Part shown: piece after piece, positions 25,456 to 33,240 of the stretch
Layout of the letters: every line of letters starts with the position of its first letter
Position numbering within the stretch: position 1 is the stretch's first letter
DNA from: Yanshouia hominis
GTDB lineage: Bacteria; Bacillota; Clostridia; Oscillospirales; Ruminococcaceae
Assembly (NCBI GenBank): GCA_014385025.1
Contig: JACRTB010000011.1
Coordinates: forward strand, 1 to 64,000
Direction: 5' to 3'
Length of the DNA stretch: 64,000 nt
Position numbers and translations under genes: made by a program
Notes under the pieces: generated by a model
Told to the model about the DNA's origin: nothing
Seen by the model: the letters and a program-made list of their open reading frames with translations, nothing else
Databases searched by the model: none

Positions 25456-25712
25456 GGGGGCTTGTGTAAGCTCCGGAAGGGCTTCACACCGGCAAGCCTC
25501 TCAGGAAGCGTTGAATAAGCTTGTCTCCCGCATCACTGGCACGTCAGCCCGTAAACAGGCGGTTACTGTTCCAACGGCAGCTTTTTGACGATCGTAAAGT
25601 TGTCGTTCGTTTTCCGCTGCGCTCGACGCTTGAAGCGAAAGCTTTTTTACTCTTCCCGGCAGAGCTGAGGGTTCTTACATCGCGAAAGCATATAAAAAGG
25701 AAGTCCGGCACT
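25456..25712 (+). repeat. Dispersed intergenic repeat, copy 3
   Basis: It shares caccggcaagcctctcagg, cttgtctcccgcatc, cagcccgtaaacaggcg, gcgaaagcttttttactctt and cccggcagagctgaggg with the other copies, in the same order. It fills the gap between the pckG terminator and the cyuA remnant. Confidence 0.6.
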
Positions 25713-25748
25713 CCGCTAAATTCCTTCAAACATGGAAAGGACGCCGCA

Positions 25749-25974
25749 ATGCAGAAATTCCTCTGTCAAAACTATCTTGCCATTCTGAAATCCGAGCTGG
25801 TTGTCGCTCTGGGCTGCACCGAACCGATCGCCATCGCCTATGCCGCCGCCAAAGCGCGCCGGCTGCTCGGCACAATGCCCGAGCGGTGCACCGTCCACTG
25901 CAATCGGGCGGATGGGGCGCGAAGGAATGAAGGCGACCGACAACGAAATTCTCAACATCATGCTGGGGAACTGA
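25749..25974 (+). pseudogene. cyuA-like L-cysteine desulfidase, internally deleted
   Basis: The 5' part, from an ATG with AAAGGAC upstream, encodes a proper CyuA/YhaM-family N terminus (ILKSELVVALGCTEPIAIAY, about 51 codons). The sequence then jumps, in the +1 frame, to IGRMGREGMKATDNEILNIM and a stop at 25974, which matches the family C terminus. Intact members are about 430 residues, so roughly 1.1 kb is missing and the frame is broken. The family is an Fe-S enzyme degrading L-cysteine; this copy cannot work. Confidence 0.75.
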
Positions 25975-26005
25975 TTCCATTGCCGCGGATATCCCGGAAA
26001 TTTAA

Positions 26006-26075
26006 AACCGCTCCGGCAACGCAGGCTGTCCTTACACCGGGACATCCCGCTTCGCCGGGGCGGTTTTCTGGTTTT
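26006..26075 (+). terminator. Possible terminator after the cyuA remnant
   Basis: Complementary aaaaccgctccggc and gccggggcggtttt arms, separated by about 35 nt, end in TTTTCTGG. It probably belonged to the intact gene. Confidence 0.4.
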
Positions 26076-26485
26076 CAGGCTGATATCTCCAAGCTTCCAT
26101 TCAACCTCTGTGTTCCAAGCTGAATCTGATTTGTTTTCGCCATTGCGCCTTCCGCGATTTTGGCAACCTCCGTTTCACTGAGTTCCAGTATGATCTCATC
26201 GCCGGCCTGTAAATCCTTCCAGCTGATCGCCTTCACATCATGCGTTTCATAATTGCAGTAAATCACCTGATGCTTTTCGATTGCTTCGCGGCAGTCTATC
26301 TCGCATTCCTCCCCAAACACGCCGGATTCATCGAGATCCTTCACGCAAAGCGTTTGGTTTTCCATGTCAATTTCAATGATTTCCGCGTTGAGTCCCAGAT
26401 ATACCGTTTCTTCCTTTTTGCATCCGGACAATGCCAGAAGGCTGAGTATCATCAATCCCGCGGCCAAAAGATTCCTTTTTTTCAT
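26075..26485 (-). CDS. Small lipoprotein, unknown
   Basis: Encodes 136 residues with a signal peptide and LSGC lipobox (Cys22). The mature part (VYLGLNAEIIEIDMENQTLCV..., DLQAGDEIILEL) looks like a small beta-barrel, OB-like domain. AGGATGG lies upstream of the ATG at 26485. It is oriented with the downstream PF20097-like gene, but 129 bp separate them. Function unknown. Confidence 0.75.
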   Translation of the reverse strand: MKKRNLLAAGLMILSLLALSGCKKEETVYLGLNAEIIEIDMENQTLCVKDLDESGVFGEECEIDCREAIEKHQVIYCNYETHDVKAISWKDLQAGDEIILELSETEVAKIAEGAMAKTNQIQLGTQRLNGSLEISA

Positions 26486-26613
26486 ATTTCCATCCTCTGA
26501 GAAATCAATTTGTCAAATGGAAGCTGAGTGCTTCTTCCGCTCTGTTCCATCAAGATTTCTAAATATTGAAAATTTTTGCTTTCCCGCTATTCAAAAGTCC
26601 GGCGGGCGCCGGC

Positions 26614-26841
26614 CTAACCTTTCTCGACTTCACCGTAATCAACGACGATTTTTTTGCACTCCGAGCAGCGCCACGCCCTGACCGATGCCGTAAAAGGCGT
26701 CTCATTTGACGAAAGCTTCAGCGTCTTTCCGCTCAATGGCGGAATCGCTGCAAGTTTTCTCTCCTTCTCACTCCAGTAAACGCCATCCCGGCACTGGATA
26801 TATCCGGGTTCCATTTCCTGCTGGCAGTAAGGACATTTCAC
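26614..26841 (-). CDS. PF20097/DUF6487-like two-zinc-knuckle protein
   Basis: Encodes 75 residues with an N-terminal CPYCQQEMEPGYIQ knuckle and a C-terminal RCSECKKIVV knuckle, giving a C-x2-C ... C-x2-C zinc site. A DGVYWSEKE segment lies between. This pattern is typical of small Firmicutes proteins annotated PF20097. The function is unknown. Upstream lies a duplicated segment (26848-27038). Confidence 0.75.
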   Translation of the reverse strand: MKCPYCQQEMEPGYIQCRDGVYWSEKERKLAAIPPLSGKTLKLSSNETPFTASVRAWRCSECKKIVVDYGEVEKG

Positions 26842-26847
26842 TTCATC

Positions 26848-27038
26848 ACCCCCGCTTTTCTGCTATTTTATCATCATGATGGGTATCGTTCAAGATGCCG
26901 CCGCTTTTCTCTCCTTTGGACAAATTCCGGCTCCATTTTATGCTGACAGCGGGGAGCCCCACTTCATTCGCCCCATTTCCGCGCCCCGCTTTTCTGCTTA
27001 TTTTATCATCATGATGGATATCGTTCAAGACGCCGCCC
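26848..27038. repeat. Direct repeat of about 52 bp, spaced about 137 bp
   Basis: The stretches around 26848-26900 and 26986-27038 share cccgcttttctgc-tattt, tatcatcatgatgg and atcgttcaaga-gccgcc with few differences. Each contains the palindrome ATCATGAT. The duplication lies between the divergent PF20097-like and rhomboid genes and may carry promoter or operator elements of either. Confidence 0.65.
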
Positions 27039-27113
27039 TCTCTTTCTCCCTTGCGAAAACAGGCGGGGTACGGTAAAATGGACAGGCAACGACAACCTGA
27101 TACGGAGGATGAC

Positions 27114-27689
27114 ATGAAACGACGGGGCATTGTTTATAATTCGCCGGTGGTTCTTACCTTTTCGCTGCTTTCCCTGGCGGTTCTGCTGATCTCACAGGCC
27201 ACCGGCGGGGCACTGATGAACCGATACTTCACCCTTTATCGGAGCAGTTGGAGCGATCCTCTCACCTACCTGAGACTTTTTACCCACGTGCTCGGCCACG
27301 CGAGCGGGGAGCATTACAGCGGCAATATCATGCTTCTGCTGCTTACCGGGCCGATGCTCGAAGAAAAATACGGGAGCCGCCGCCTGCTTCTGGTCATGCT
27401 CTGCACCGCGCTGACCACCGGGATTCTGCACCTGTTTTTGTTCCCGCAGTATGGAGTGCTCGGCGCCAGCGGAATCGTCTTTGCGTTTATCCTGCTTTCC
27501 TCGATTACCGGCAGCCGCAGCGGACAGATTCCGCTGACCCTGATCGTTGTGGCCGTCCTCTATCTCGGCGGCGAGGTGCTCGATGCCGCTCTGGGCACAA
27601 ATCAGGAGGCATCCCAGTTCGCGCACATCATCGGCGGTGTGGTTGGCGCCGCCTCCGGTTATCTCTTTCTGCCGCGGCGCGCGGAATAA
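27114..27689 (+). CDS. Rhomboid family intramembrane serine protease
   Basis: Encodes 191 residues from the ATG at 27114, with ACGGAGG upstream. About six membrane segments are present. The catalytic features are complete: oxyanion motif H67-x3-N71 (HYSGN), Ser119 in GASG and His171 in AHIIGG. The protease should cleave membrane-embedded substrates. It is monocistronic with a terminator immediately after; the substrate is unknown. Confidence 0.92.
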   Translation: MKRRGIVYNSPVVLTFSLLSLAVLLISQATGGALMNRYFTLYRSSWSDPLTYLRLFTHVLGHASGEHYSGNIMLLLLTGPMLEEKYGSRRLLLVMLCTALTTGILHLFLFPQYGVLGASGIVFAFILLSSITGSRSGQIPLTLIVVAVLYLGGEVLDAALGTNQEASQFAHIIGGVVGAASGYLFLPRRAE

Positions 27690-27731
27690 GAGTCTCCGGC
27701 ATCCCGACATTCTGTACCGCAAGCGGAATCA

Positions 27732-27768
27732 GCCGCGCTCTTTCACACTTGAAAGAGCGCGGCGTTTT
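27732..27768 (+). terminator. Intrinsic terminator of the rhomboid gene
   Basis: A 13-bp stem (27732-27744 with 27751-27763) with a 6-nt loop, then GTTTTGTTT. Confidence 0.8.
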
Positions 27769-28072
27769 GTTTCCCATATCGGGCACTCACCGGCCGGCGG
27801 GCAATAAAATGCTTTCATCAACGGGGCTGAATGCAGCGAAGCGGCAATGAATCAAAAATCGAAGGCGAAACAGGATGAATTTCAACTTTGGCAGACGCAA
27901 TACATACGGGTGCGCCCATAAGTCGAAGTTTCCTCCCGCCTGCCAGCATGTTTGAGCAACTGTCATGCGGCCAATGCGGTATCCTGCCAAAATTCTCCTC
28001 TTACCGGAGACTTTTGCAGCCTGCATGTGAGCAGTGTCACCGCCCTTTTCGTGCGAGTACGTCATGGGAACA

Positions 28073-28125
28073 AAACGGAGGAGGGACGCGGGCGGCTTAT
28101 AGCCGCCCGCGTCCCTCCTCCGTTT
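28073..28125. terminator. Perfect 25-bp hairpin downstream of gerQ-like gene
   Basis: The arms 28073-28097 and 28101-28125 are fully complementary with a 3-nt loop and no U-tract on either strand. It lies about 120 bases beyond the minus-strand stop at 28245. The remaining gap 27769-28072 shows no gene or recognised RNA. Confidence 0.5.
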
Positions 28126-28244
28126 GACAGGAGATGCTGGAGCCGGGTAAAAAACGGCGCCGGTTTTCTTAAACGGCGGGTCACCCCATGCTGTTTCAGA
28201 CTGGCGCGGCGCATGCCTTCACCGTGGTTGATCGGCGGCTCCCG

Positions 28245-28601
28245 CTACTGCTGAAGCTGAGGAATCATACTGAGGTTGATGCCCCGGCGGGCAAGCGTCT
28301 CCGGGTCCAAAAAGGTGACAAACTTCAGCGAATAAAAATCGCAGACAATGTACTCCTGATTGTATACGCTGTACAGTACAATGAAGCTGACCCCTACGGA
28401 ATAGAGAATTCCTTCCTTTCGCTCAAGGTTCTGCGTTCCCACAAGGAACTCACAGATCACATAATTGCCCACATTTTCGCGCAGGATCTGCTGCATGGAG
28501 CCGCTGTACGCGGACTGGGAAATTTCATTGCCGCTCACCGCGGGAGGGTCGCTTTCGTTGAGATGCCATGCCACGCTGTTCTCAAACGGCCCGATTGCCA
28601 T
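28245..28601 (-). CDS. GerQ-like spore coat protein
   Basis: Encodes 118 residues. The core QSAYSGSMQQILRENVGN, then VICEFLVG...EGILYSVGVSFIVLY and a final DFYSLKFVTF, follows the layout of GerQ, a coat protein needed for CwlJ localisation and function. Identity is modest, but the gene lies 18 bp downstream of a CwlJ-like gene, matching the known gerQ-cwlJ association. It is probably expressed in the mother cell. Confidence 0.7.
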   Translation of the reverse strand: MAIGPFENSVAWHLNESDPPAVSGNEISQSAYSGSMQQILRENVGNYVICEFLVGTQNLERKEGILYSVGVSFIVLYSVYNQEYIVCDFYSLKFVTFLDPETLARRGINLSMIPQLQQ

Positions 28602-28619
28602 GGAATGGATTCCCCCTTC

Positions 28620-29060
28620 TTACGTTTCAAAATAATATTCGGTCGGGTTGTAAAAGCAGTGATCCCCGATGCGGATGGCAAATTCCCCGACCTTACTTGG
28701 AAAATTGACCCGGCATTCGGGCTTATAGGGGTTAAAATACCAGAGTGCCTGCCCGAGGTTGGTCAGCCTGTTTCCGAGCATCGCCCACTCGGCGATATCG
28801 TAATGGATCTGTTCCGGAGACATGTTGTAAACGAGCTGGCTGTTGGGTTTTCCGCCAACGACCTCCCGAACGCAGTCGAATTGTCCTTTCTGGTAGATGA
28901 TATTGCGCAGGCTTCCCTTACCGATCCGCGCATATTCCCCGCCGGGCGCATTGACCCGATTCATCACCACACTCGCCACCGCACGCATTCCGTCGTCCCC
29001 TTCTCCGCCCGCCTCGCATTGAATCAAGCGCGCGAAGAGCTCTAAATCGGTGTAGGCAAT
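28620..29060 (-). CDS. cwlJ: CwlJ/SleB-type cortex-lytic hydrolase with apparent ATT start
   Basis: Encodes 146 residues if it starts at ATT (29060): AAAGGGGGG lies 7 nt upstream, and the product begins (M)AYTDLELFARLIQCEAGGEG, the usual family N terminus. No ATG/GTG/TTG exists between that point and the upstream in-frame stop. TTG at 29027 lacks a ribosome site and would remove conserved residues. The Hydrolase_2 domain carries the catalytic Glu in CEAGGEG, then SVVMNRVN, IIYQKGQFDC, ALWYFNP and the closing DHCFYNP. There is no signal peptide, as in CwlJ. It degrades spore cortex during germination and is coupled with the gerQ-like gene. Confidence 0.82.
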   Translation of the reverse strand: MAYTDLELFARLIQCEAGGEGDDGMRAVASVVMNRVNAPGGEYARIGKGSLRNIIYQKGQFDCVREVVGGKPNSQLVYNMSPEQIHYDIAEWAMLGNRLTNLGQALWYFNPYKPECRVNFPSKVGEFAIRIGDHCFYNPTEYYFET

Positions 29061-29215
29061 CTTCGGTCCCCCCTTTCGATCATCGCCGATCTACTTCATA
29101 GCTATTGAAAATCCACATAAAATATGCGGATTTCCTGCTTTTTGGGACCTTTCCATTAAAAATACATATTGCAGAGGAAAAACGGCACACTACCCCTGAA
29201 AGGAAGGGATTTACG

Positions 29216-29659
29216 TTGCAGCTTTCCAACCAGGATTATGATCAAATGGTCAAAAAAGCCTCGCCGCCAAGCAAAATCGCCGCCACGCTGCCCGGGGCAT
29301 TTCTCATAGGCGGCCTGATCTGCCTGCTCGGCCAGACGCTGATCGACGGCTATGCGGCGCTGGGTGTTGAGCAGAAGTTCTGCCCGGTCGCCGCCTCCTG
29401 CACACTGGTGGCTCTCGCCGCTCTGCTGACCGGACTGAATGTCTTTGACAATATCGCCAAATATGCCGGCGCGGGCACCCTCGTGCCGATTACCGGCTTC
29501 GCCAATGCCGTCGCCGCCCCCGCCCTCGAGTTCAAAACCGAGGGAATGGTTCTGGGGGTCGGCGCCAAGATGTTCCTGATCGCCGGGCCGGTCATCGTCT
29601 ACGGCGTGGCGGCGGGCGTGCTCTATGGGCTGATCATCTGGCTCTTCGGCCTCTATTAG
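29216..29659 (+). CDS. spoVAC: Stage V sporulation protein AC
   Basis: Encodes 147 residues from a TTG at 29216 with GAAAGGAAGGG upstream. Conserved segments include GAFLIGGLICLLGQTLIDGY, GAGTLVPITGFANA and FKTEGMVLGVGAKMF with four or so membrane helices. SpoVAC is a mechanosensitive-like component of the inner spore membrane channel moving dipicolinic acid. It is first of a three-gene operon (AC-AD-AE), the reduced set common in Clostridia. A forespore SigG promoter is expected but was not clearly found. Confidence 0.93.
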   Translation: MQLSNQDYDQMVKKASPPSKIAATLPGAFLIGGLICLLGQTLIDGYAALGVEQKFCPVAASCTLVALAALLTGLNVFDNIAKYAGAGTLVPITGFANAVAAPALEFKTEGMVLGVGAKMFLIAGPVIVYGVAAGVLYGLIIWLFGLY

Positions 29660-29668
29660 GAGGAAGTT

Positions 29669-30694
29669 ATGGCAAAAAAGCAAGGAAAACAAACCTATCT
29701 TATGCAGCAGTGCCTCACCGTCCGCGCATGGGCCGCCGTCGGCAGCAAAAAGGAGGGACAGGGTCCTCTCGCCTCCGGATTTGATCTAATTGAACCGGAC
29801 AGCACCTTCGGGCAGGACTCATGGGAAAAGGCGGAGAGCCGGATGGTTTCTCTGACCGTGGCCAAGGCCCTTTCCAACGCGGCGCTCACCTATGAAGATA
29901 TCGACTGCATCTTCGCGGGGGATCTGCTGAACCAATGCGTCGGCACCACCTTCGGCCTGCGCGATTCCGGGATTCCGCTTTTTGGACTTTACGGCGCCTG
30001 TTCGACCATGGCCGAGGGGATGCTTCTGGCCTCGCTGCTGGTGGATTCCCAGACGGTGCGCCGGGCGATGGCGGTGACCTCCTCCCACTTCTGTACCGCC
30101 GAACGGCAGTACCGCTTCCCGCTCGAATACGGCTCGGTGCGGCCGCCTTCCGCCCAGTGGACGGCGACCGCCTCCGGCGCGGTTGTGCTGGAAGAGGGAA
30201 ACCAGCCGCCCTATCTCCGCGCCGCCGCCGTAGGCACCGTCGAGGATCTGGGGGTGACCGACCAGAACAATATGGGCGCGGCGATGGCGCCCGCCGCCGC
30301 CGCGACGCTGCGGCGCTTTTTCGCCGATACCAATACCTCCCCGGAACAGTTTGATCTGATCGCCACCGGCGACCTTGGGGCAATCGGTTCCCAGCTTCTT
30401 GTCGAGCTGCTTCAGCGCGACGGGATCGATATCAAATCCCGCCACACCGACTGCGGCCTGTTAATTTATGACCGGCAGAAGCAGGACGTCCATTCGGGCG
30501 GTTCGGGCTGCGGCTGTTCCGCTTCGGTGCTCGGTTCTTACCTGCTGCCTTCACTGCGGGACGGCAAAATCCGCAATCTGCTCTTTATGCCGACCGGTGC
30601 GCTGCTTTCCCCCACCACTGTTCAGCAGAAGGAGTCCATCCCCGGAATCGCCCACCTCGTTTGGCTTTCGCATGAAAAGGAGGGAATCCTGTGA
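29669..30694 (+). CDS. spoVAD: Stage V sporulation protein AD
   Basis: Encodes 341 residues. It has the thiolase-like fold of SpoVAD, which binds dipicolinic acid, with TVRAWAAVGSKKEGQGPL, DLLNQCVGTTFGLR, GACSTMAEGMLLAS, TSSHFCTAERQYRFPLEYG and the C-terminal GCGCSASVLGSYLLP. It starts 9 bp after spoVAC with AGGAGG, and its stop overlaps the spoVAE start. Confidence 0.96.
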   Translation: MAKKQGKQTYLMQQCLTVRAWAAVGSKKEGQGPLASGFDLIEPDSTFGQDSWEKAESRMVSLTVAKALSNAALTYEDIDCIFAGDLLNQCVGTTFGLRDSGIPLFGLYGACSTMAEGMLLASLLVDSQTVRRAMAVTSSHFCTAERQYRFPLEYGSVRPPSAQWTATASGAVVLEEGNQPPYLRAAAVGTVEDLGVTDQNNMGAAMAPAAAATLRRFFADTNTSPEQFDLIATGDLGAIGSQLLVELLQRDGIDIKSRHTDCGLLIYDRQKQDVHSGGSGCGCSASVLGSYLLPSLRDGKIRNLLFMPTGALLSPTTVQQKESIPGIAHLVWLSHEKEGIL

Positions 30695-31062
30695 GCGCGA
30701 TTTTTCTTTCCTATCTCAAGGCGTTCGTGGTCGGCGGGCTGATCTGTCTGGTCGGGCAGCTTCTGATCGATTTCACCAAACTGACGCCGGCGCGGATTCT
30801 CGTCGCCTTTGTGGTGGCGGGCGTCTTTCTCAGCGGGCTGGGACTCTATCAGCCTTTGATCGACTTTGCGGGAGCGGGGGCCACCGTTCCTTTGACCGGC
30901 TTCGGCGCCACCATCGCACGCGGAGTGCGGGACGCGGTGCGGGAATACGGCTTTATGGGAATCCTGCTCGGACCGCTGACCGCCAGCGCCGCGGGGATCA
31001 CCGCCGCCATGATCGCGGGCCTGATCGTTTCTCTGGTATTCAAATCGGGGGATAAATCCTAG
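30691..31062 (+). CDS. spoVAE: Stage V sporulation protein AE
   Basis: Encodes 123 residues from a GTG overlapping the spoVAD stop by 4 bp. Hydrophobic membrane protein with FVVGGLICLVGQLLIDF, GAGATVPLTGFG and a MGILLGPLTASAAGI segment, matching SpoVAE(b). It completes the dipicolinate channel operon. Confidence 0.94.
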   Translation: MSAIFLSYLKAFVVGGLICLVGQLLIDFTKLTPARILVAFVVAGVFLSGLGLYQPLIDFAGAGATVPLTGFGATIARGVRDAVREYGFMGILLGPLTASAAGITAAMIAGLIVSLVFKSGDKS

Positions 31063-31089
31063 CGGCGGGAGAAAGCCTGCTTTCAGGGA

Positions 31090-31128
31090 CGCCGGACGGC
31101 TTTTGACCGCCCGGCGCCTTTTCCTGCC
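31090..31128 (+). terminator. Intrinsic terminator of spoVA operon
   Basis: Arms cgccggacgg and ccgcccggcg (one mismatch) around a TTTTGA loop, followed by CCTTTTCC. Confidence 0.6.
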
Positions 31129-31287
31129 GCTTTGCGCTCCATGCCTTCTCCGTATGCTGCTCCATTCAGAACAGGCATTTGACTTGGCGGAAATTTCCCT
31201 TTATAATGTGAAAGCAATTCGCCGTAAAATTCATGAAGCGGCCTTTCTCCGCACCGACACAAAATCCTTGAAATCAGGTGAGAAATT

Positions 31288-32427
31288 ATGAAGCGATTTG
31301 CCGCGTTTCTGCTTGCCGTATCATTGGGTCTGACGGCCTGCGCGGGTGCGTCGGTCCCCTCTCCCGCTGCTGAGGATGAGGCTGCGTCGGAATTCTCCGC
31401 CGAAAGCGCCGGCATCCCCGAACCGCCACCCAGCCCCGAACCGGAGCTGGACAACGAATGGCGGTTTGACGTACCGGAAAACCATGGCATGGACCCGGAA
31501 CTGTTCGTACGCCTGCACACCGCGCTGGAGGGATCGGCCGTTTACGCGATGGTCACCGCAAAAGATGGTGTCATCATCGACGAGTATTATCAGGAGGGGT
31601 ATGACGAATCCAGCAAATGCGCACTGCATTCCTGTTCCAAGTCCTTCACCGGCATTTTGACCGGCATCGCCATCGAACAGGGCTTGATCGGCGGACCGGA
31701 CGACCTGCTTTCCGACTACCTTCCGCAGGTGCTGGAGCTTGCGGATCCCCGCAAGCTCCAGCTCACTCTGCGCCATCTGCTGACCCATACCTCCGGACTC
31801 GAGTGGTATGAGTGGGGAAGCGGCTACAGCAACTGGAACGAGTTTCAGTCGGCGTCCAACTGGGTGGAATACATTCTTGGGCGAGACCTCGTCGCCCAGC
31901 CAGGCGCGGTGTTCAACTACAGCACCGGAAACACCCATCTTCTCGCCGCGGTGCTCGAGGCCGCCGTTGGAATGAGCGAGCTGGAATATGCAAAGATCAA
32001 CCTGTTTGATCCTCTCGGAATGGAAAGCGTGGAGTGGAGAACCGATCCGCAGGGAATCACCGACGGAGGAAACGGCATCCTGATGACCGCCCGGGATGCG
32101 GCCCGGTTCGGCCAAGTCTGTCTGGAGGGCGGTATCTGGCACGACCGTCAGATCATTCCGGCACAGTGGCTGGAGGACTCCACCCGCGTACAGAACCCCG
32201 GCCCCGGCGGTCGTACCGGCGAATACGGATACCAGTGGTGGATTCGTCCCTTCGGCTCCGGAAACCACCGCACATTCTATGCTTTCGGCGCTTGGGGACA
32301 GTATATTCTTGTCGTACCAAAACTGAACCTGGTCACAGTCATCGCCAGCCGCGGCCCTCAGAACAGCTATGCGCCGCTCCCCTATTTCACCGATTACGTC
32401 CTTGAGGCATATCAGGGCGCCGCATAA
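31288..32427 (+). CDS. Beta-lactamase-like serine hydrolase lipoprotein
   Basis: Encodes 379 residues: a lipobox LTAC (Cys18), an acidic Pro-rich linker to about residue 55, then a class-C beta-lactamase/esterase domain. The nucleophile motif is S115-C-S-K118; the Tyr motif is NYSTGN, and LRHLLTHTSGL is typical of the family. Members act as peptidases, esterases or penicillin-binding-like enzymes; the substrate is unknown. It is exported and membrane-anchored. Its 3' end overlaps the convergent mgtC-like gene by 16 bp. Confidence 0.88.
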   Translation: MKRFAAFLLAVSLGLTACAGASVPSPAAEDEAASEFSAESAGIPEPPPSPEPELDNEWRFDVPENHGMDPELFVRLHTALEGSAVYAMVTAKDGVIIDEYYQEGYDESSKCALHSCSKSFTGILTGIAIEQGLIGGPDDLLSDYLPQVLELADPRKLQLTLRHLLTHTSGLEWYEWGSGYSNWNEFQSASNWVEYILGRDLVAQPGAVFNYSTGNTHLLAAVLEAAVGMSELEYAKINLFDPLGMESVEWRTDPQGITDGGNGILMTARDAARFGQVCLEGGIWHDRQIIPAQWLEDSTRVQNPGPGGRTGEYGYQWWIRPFGSGNHRTFYAFGAWGQYILVVPKLNLVTVIASRGPQNSYAPLPYFTDYVLEAYQGAA

Positions 32428-33212
32428 TAAATTCCCGCAGCGCGGGCAGGGGGACACAGGCCTTTCAGCCTGTGTCCCCCTGCCTTTTCGATTGAACGTT
32501 CCAAGCTATCCCGAGCTTTTTTCACCTCTTCGATCAGAAGCACCCCTTCGGCCTTGGCTAAACAGGCATACGCTTCCTCATGGATATATTTTTTGTTGAA
32601 GGTCAGGGAAAAGACGGTTCCCAGTTCGTTGCAGTCGGAAAGCCGGGTCGTCTCAAAATCCCGGATTTTGAAATCCGCCTTTCGGGCAAAGCTGAAGAAA
32701 TTGACCACATCCTGAAAGGAGCGGAAAACGATATACAGGTCCATATAGTGGGATCGGGAGACATAGTCGGTCTGCACCTTATCCATCAGCCCCATGGTGG
32801 CGTACATCATCAGGCAGACGGTCAGCGCTCCGAGATAGAACCCCGCCCCCAGAGCCAAGCCCATACAGGCGGTGGCCCAGAGTCCCGCCGCGGTCGTGAG
32901 GCCCCGAATCTTGTGATAGCCGGTCATCAGGATGATTCCCGCGCCGAGGAAGCCGATGCCGCTGACGACCTGTGCTCCGATCCAGGACACATCGGTGCTC
33001 CCGACATAGAGATAAACGAACTGTCCGGTCATCATCGCGGCGCATGCCCCCTGACAAACCAGAATATAGGTCCGGATGCCGGCGGCCCGCCGCTTTTTTG
33101 TGCGCTCAAAGCCCAGCAGTCCGCCGCAGACGGTGGCGAGTACCAGCCGCAGCAGCATCGTAACTTCATTGAGGGTAATCAGGTCATAGCCGTAAAAGGT
33201 ATTGCCAAGCAT
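32412..33212 (-). CDS. MgtC/SapB family membrane protein
   Basis: Encodes 266 residues from the ATG at 33212 with GGGAGG upstream. The N-terminal membrane domain has GGLLGFERTKKRRAAGIRTYILVCQGAC and VSGIGFLGAGIILMTG...RGLTTAAGLWATACMGLA, the MgtC signature. A cytoplasmic ACT-like C-terminal part follows. Family members affect Mg2+ homeostasis or envelope physiology; the role here is unknown. The last roughly 25 codons run through a hairpin that looks like the terminator of the convergent serine hydrolase gene, so the tail may be a run-on extension. Confidence 0.88.
   Translation of the reverse strand: MLGNTFYGYDLITLNEVTMLLRLVLATVCGGLLGFERTKKRRAAGIRTYILVCQGACAAMMTGQFVYLYVGSTDVSWIGAQVVSGIGFLGAGIILMTGYHKIRGLTTAAGLWATACMGLALGAGFYLGALTVCLMMYATMGLMDKVQTDYVSRSHYMDLYIVFRSFQDVVNFFSFARKADFKIRDFETTRLSDCNELGTVFSLTFNKKYIHEEAYACLAKAEGVLLIEEVKKARDSLERSIEKAGGHRLKGLCPPARAAGIYYAAP
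32446..32488 (+). terminator. Terminator of serine hydrolase gene, inside the mgtC-like 3' end
   Basis: A 16-bp perfect stem (32446-32461 with 32468-32483) with a 6-nt loop, then CTTTTCG. Confidence 0.7.
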
Positions 33213-33240
33213 GGAGTCTCGCCTCCCGGGTAAAAGGCTT

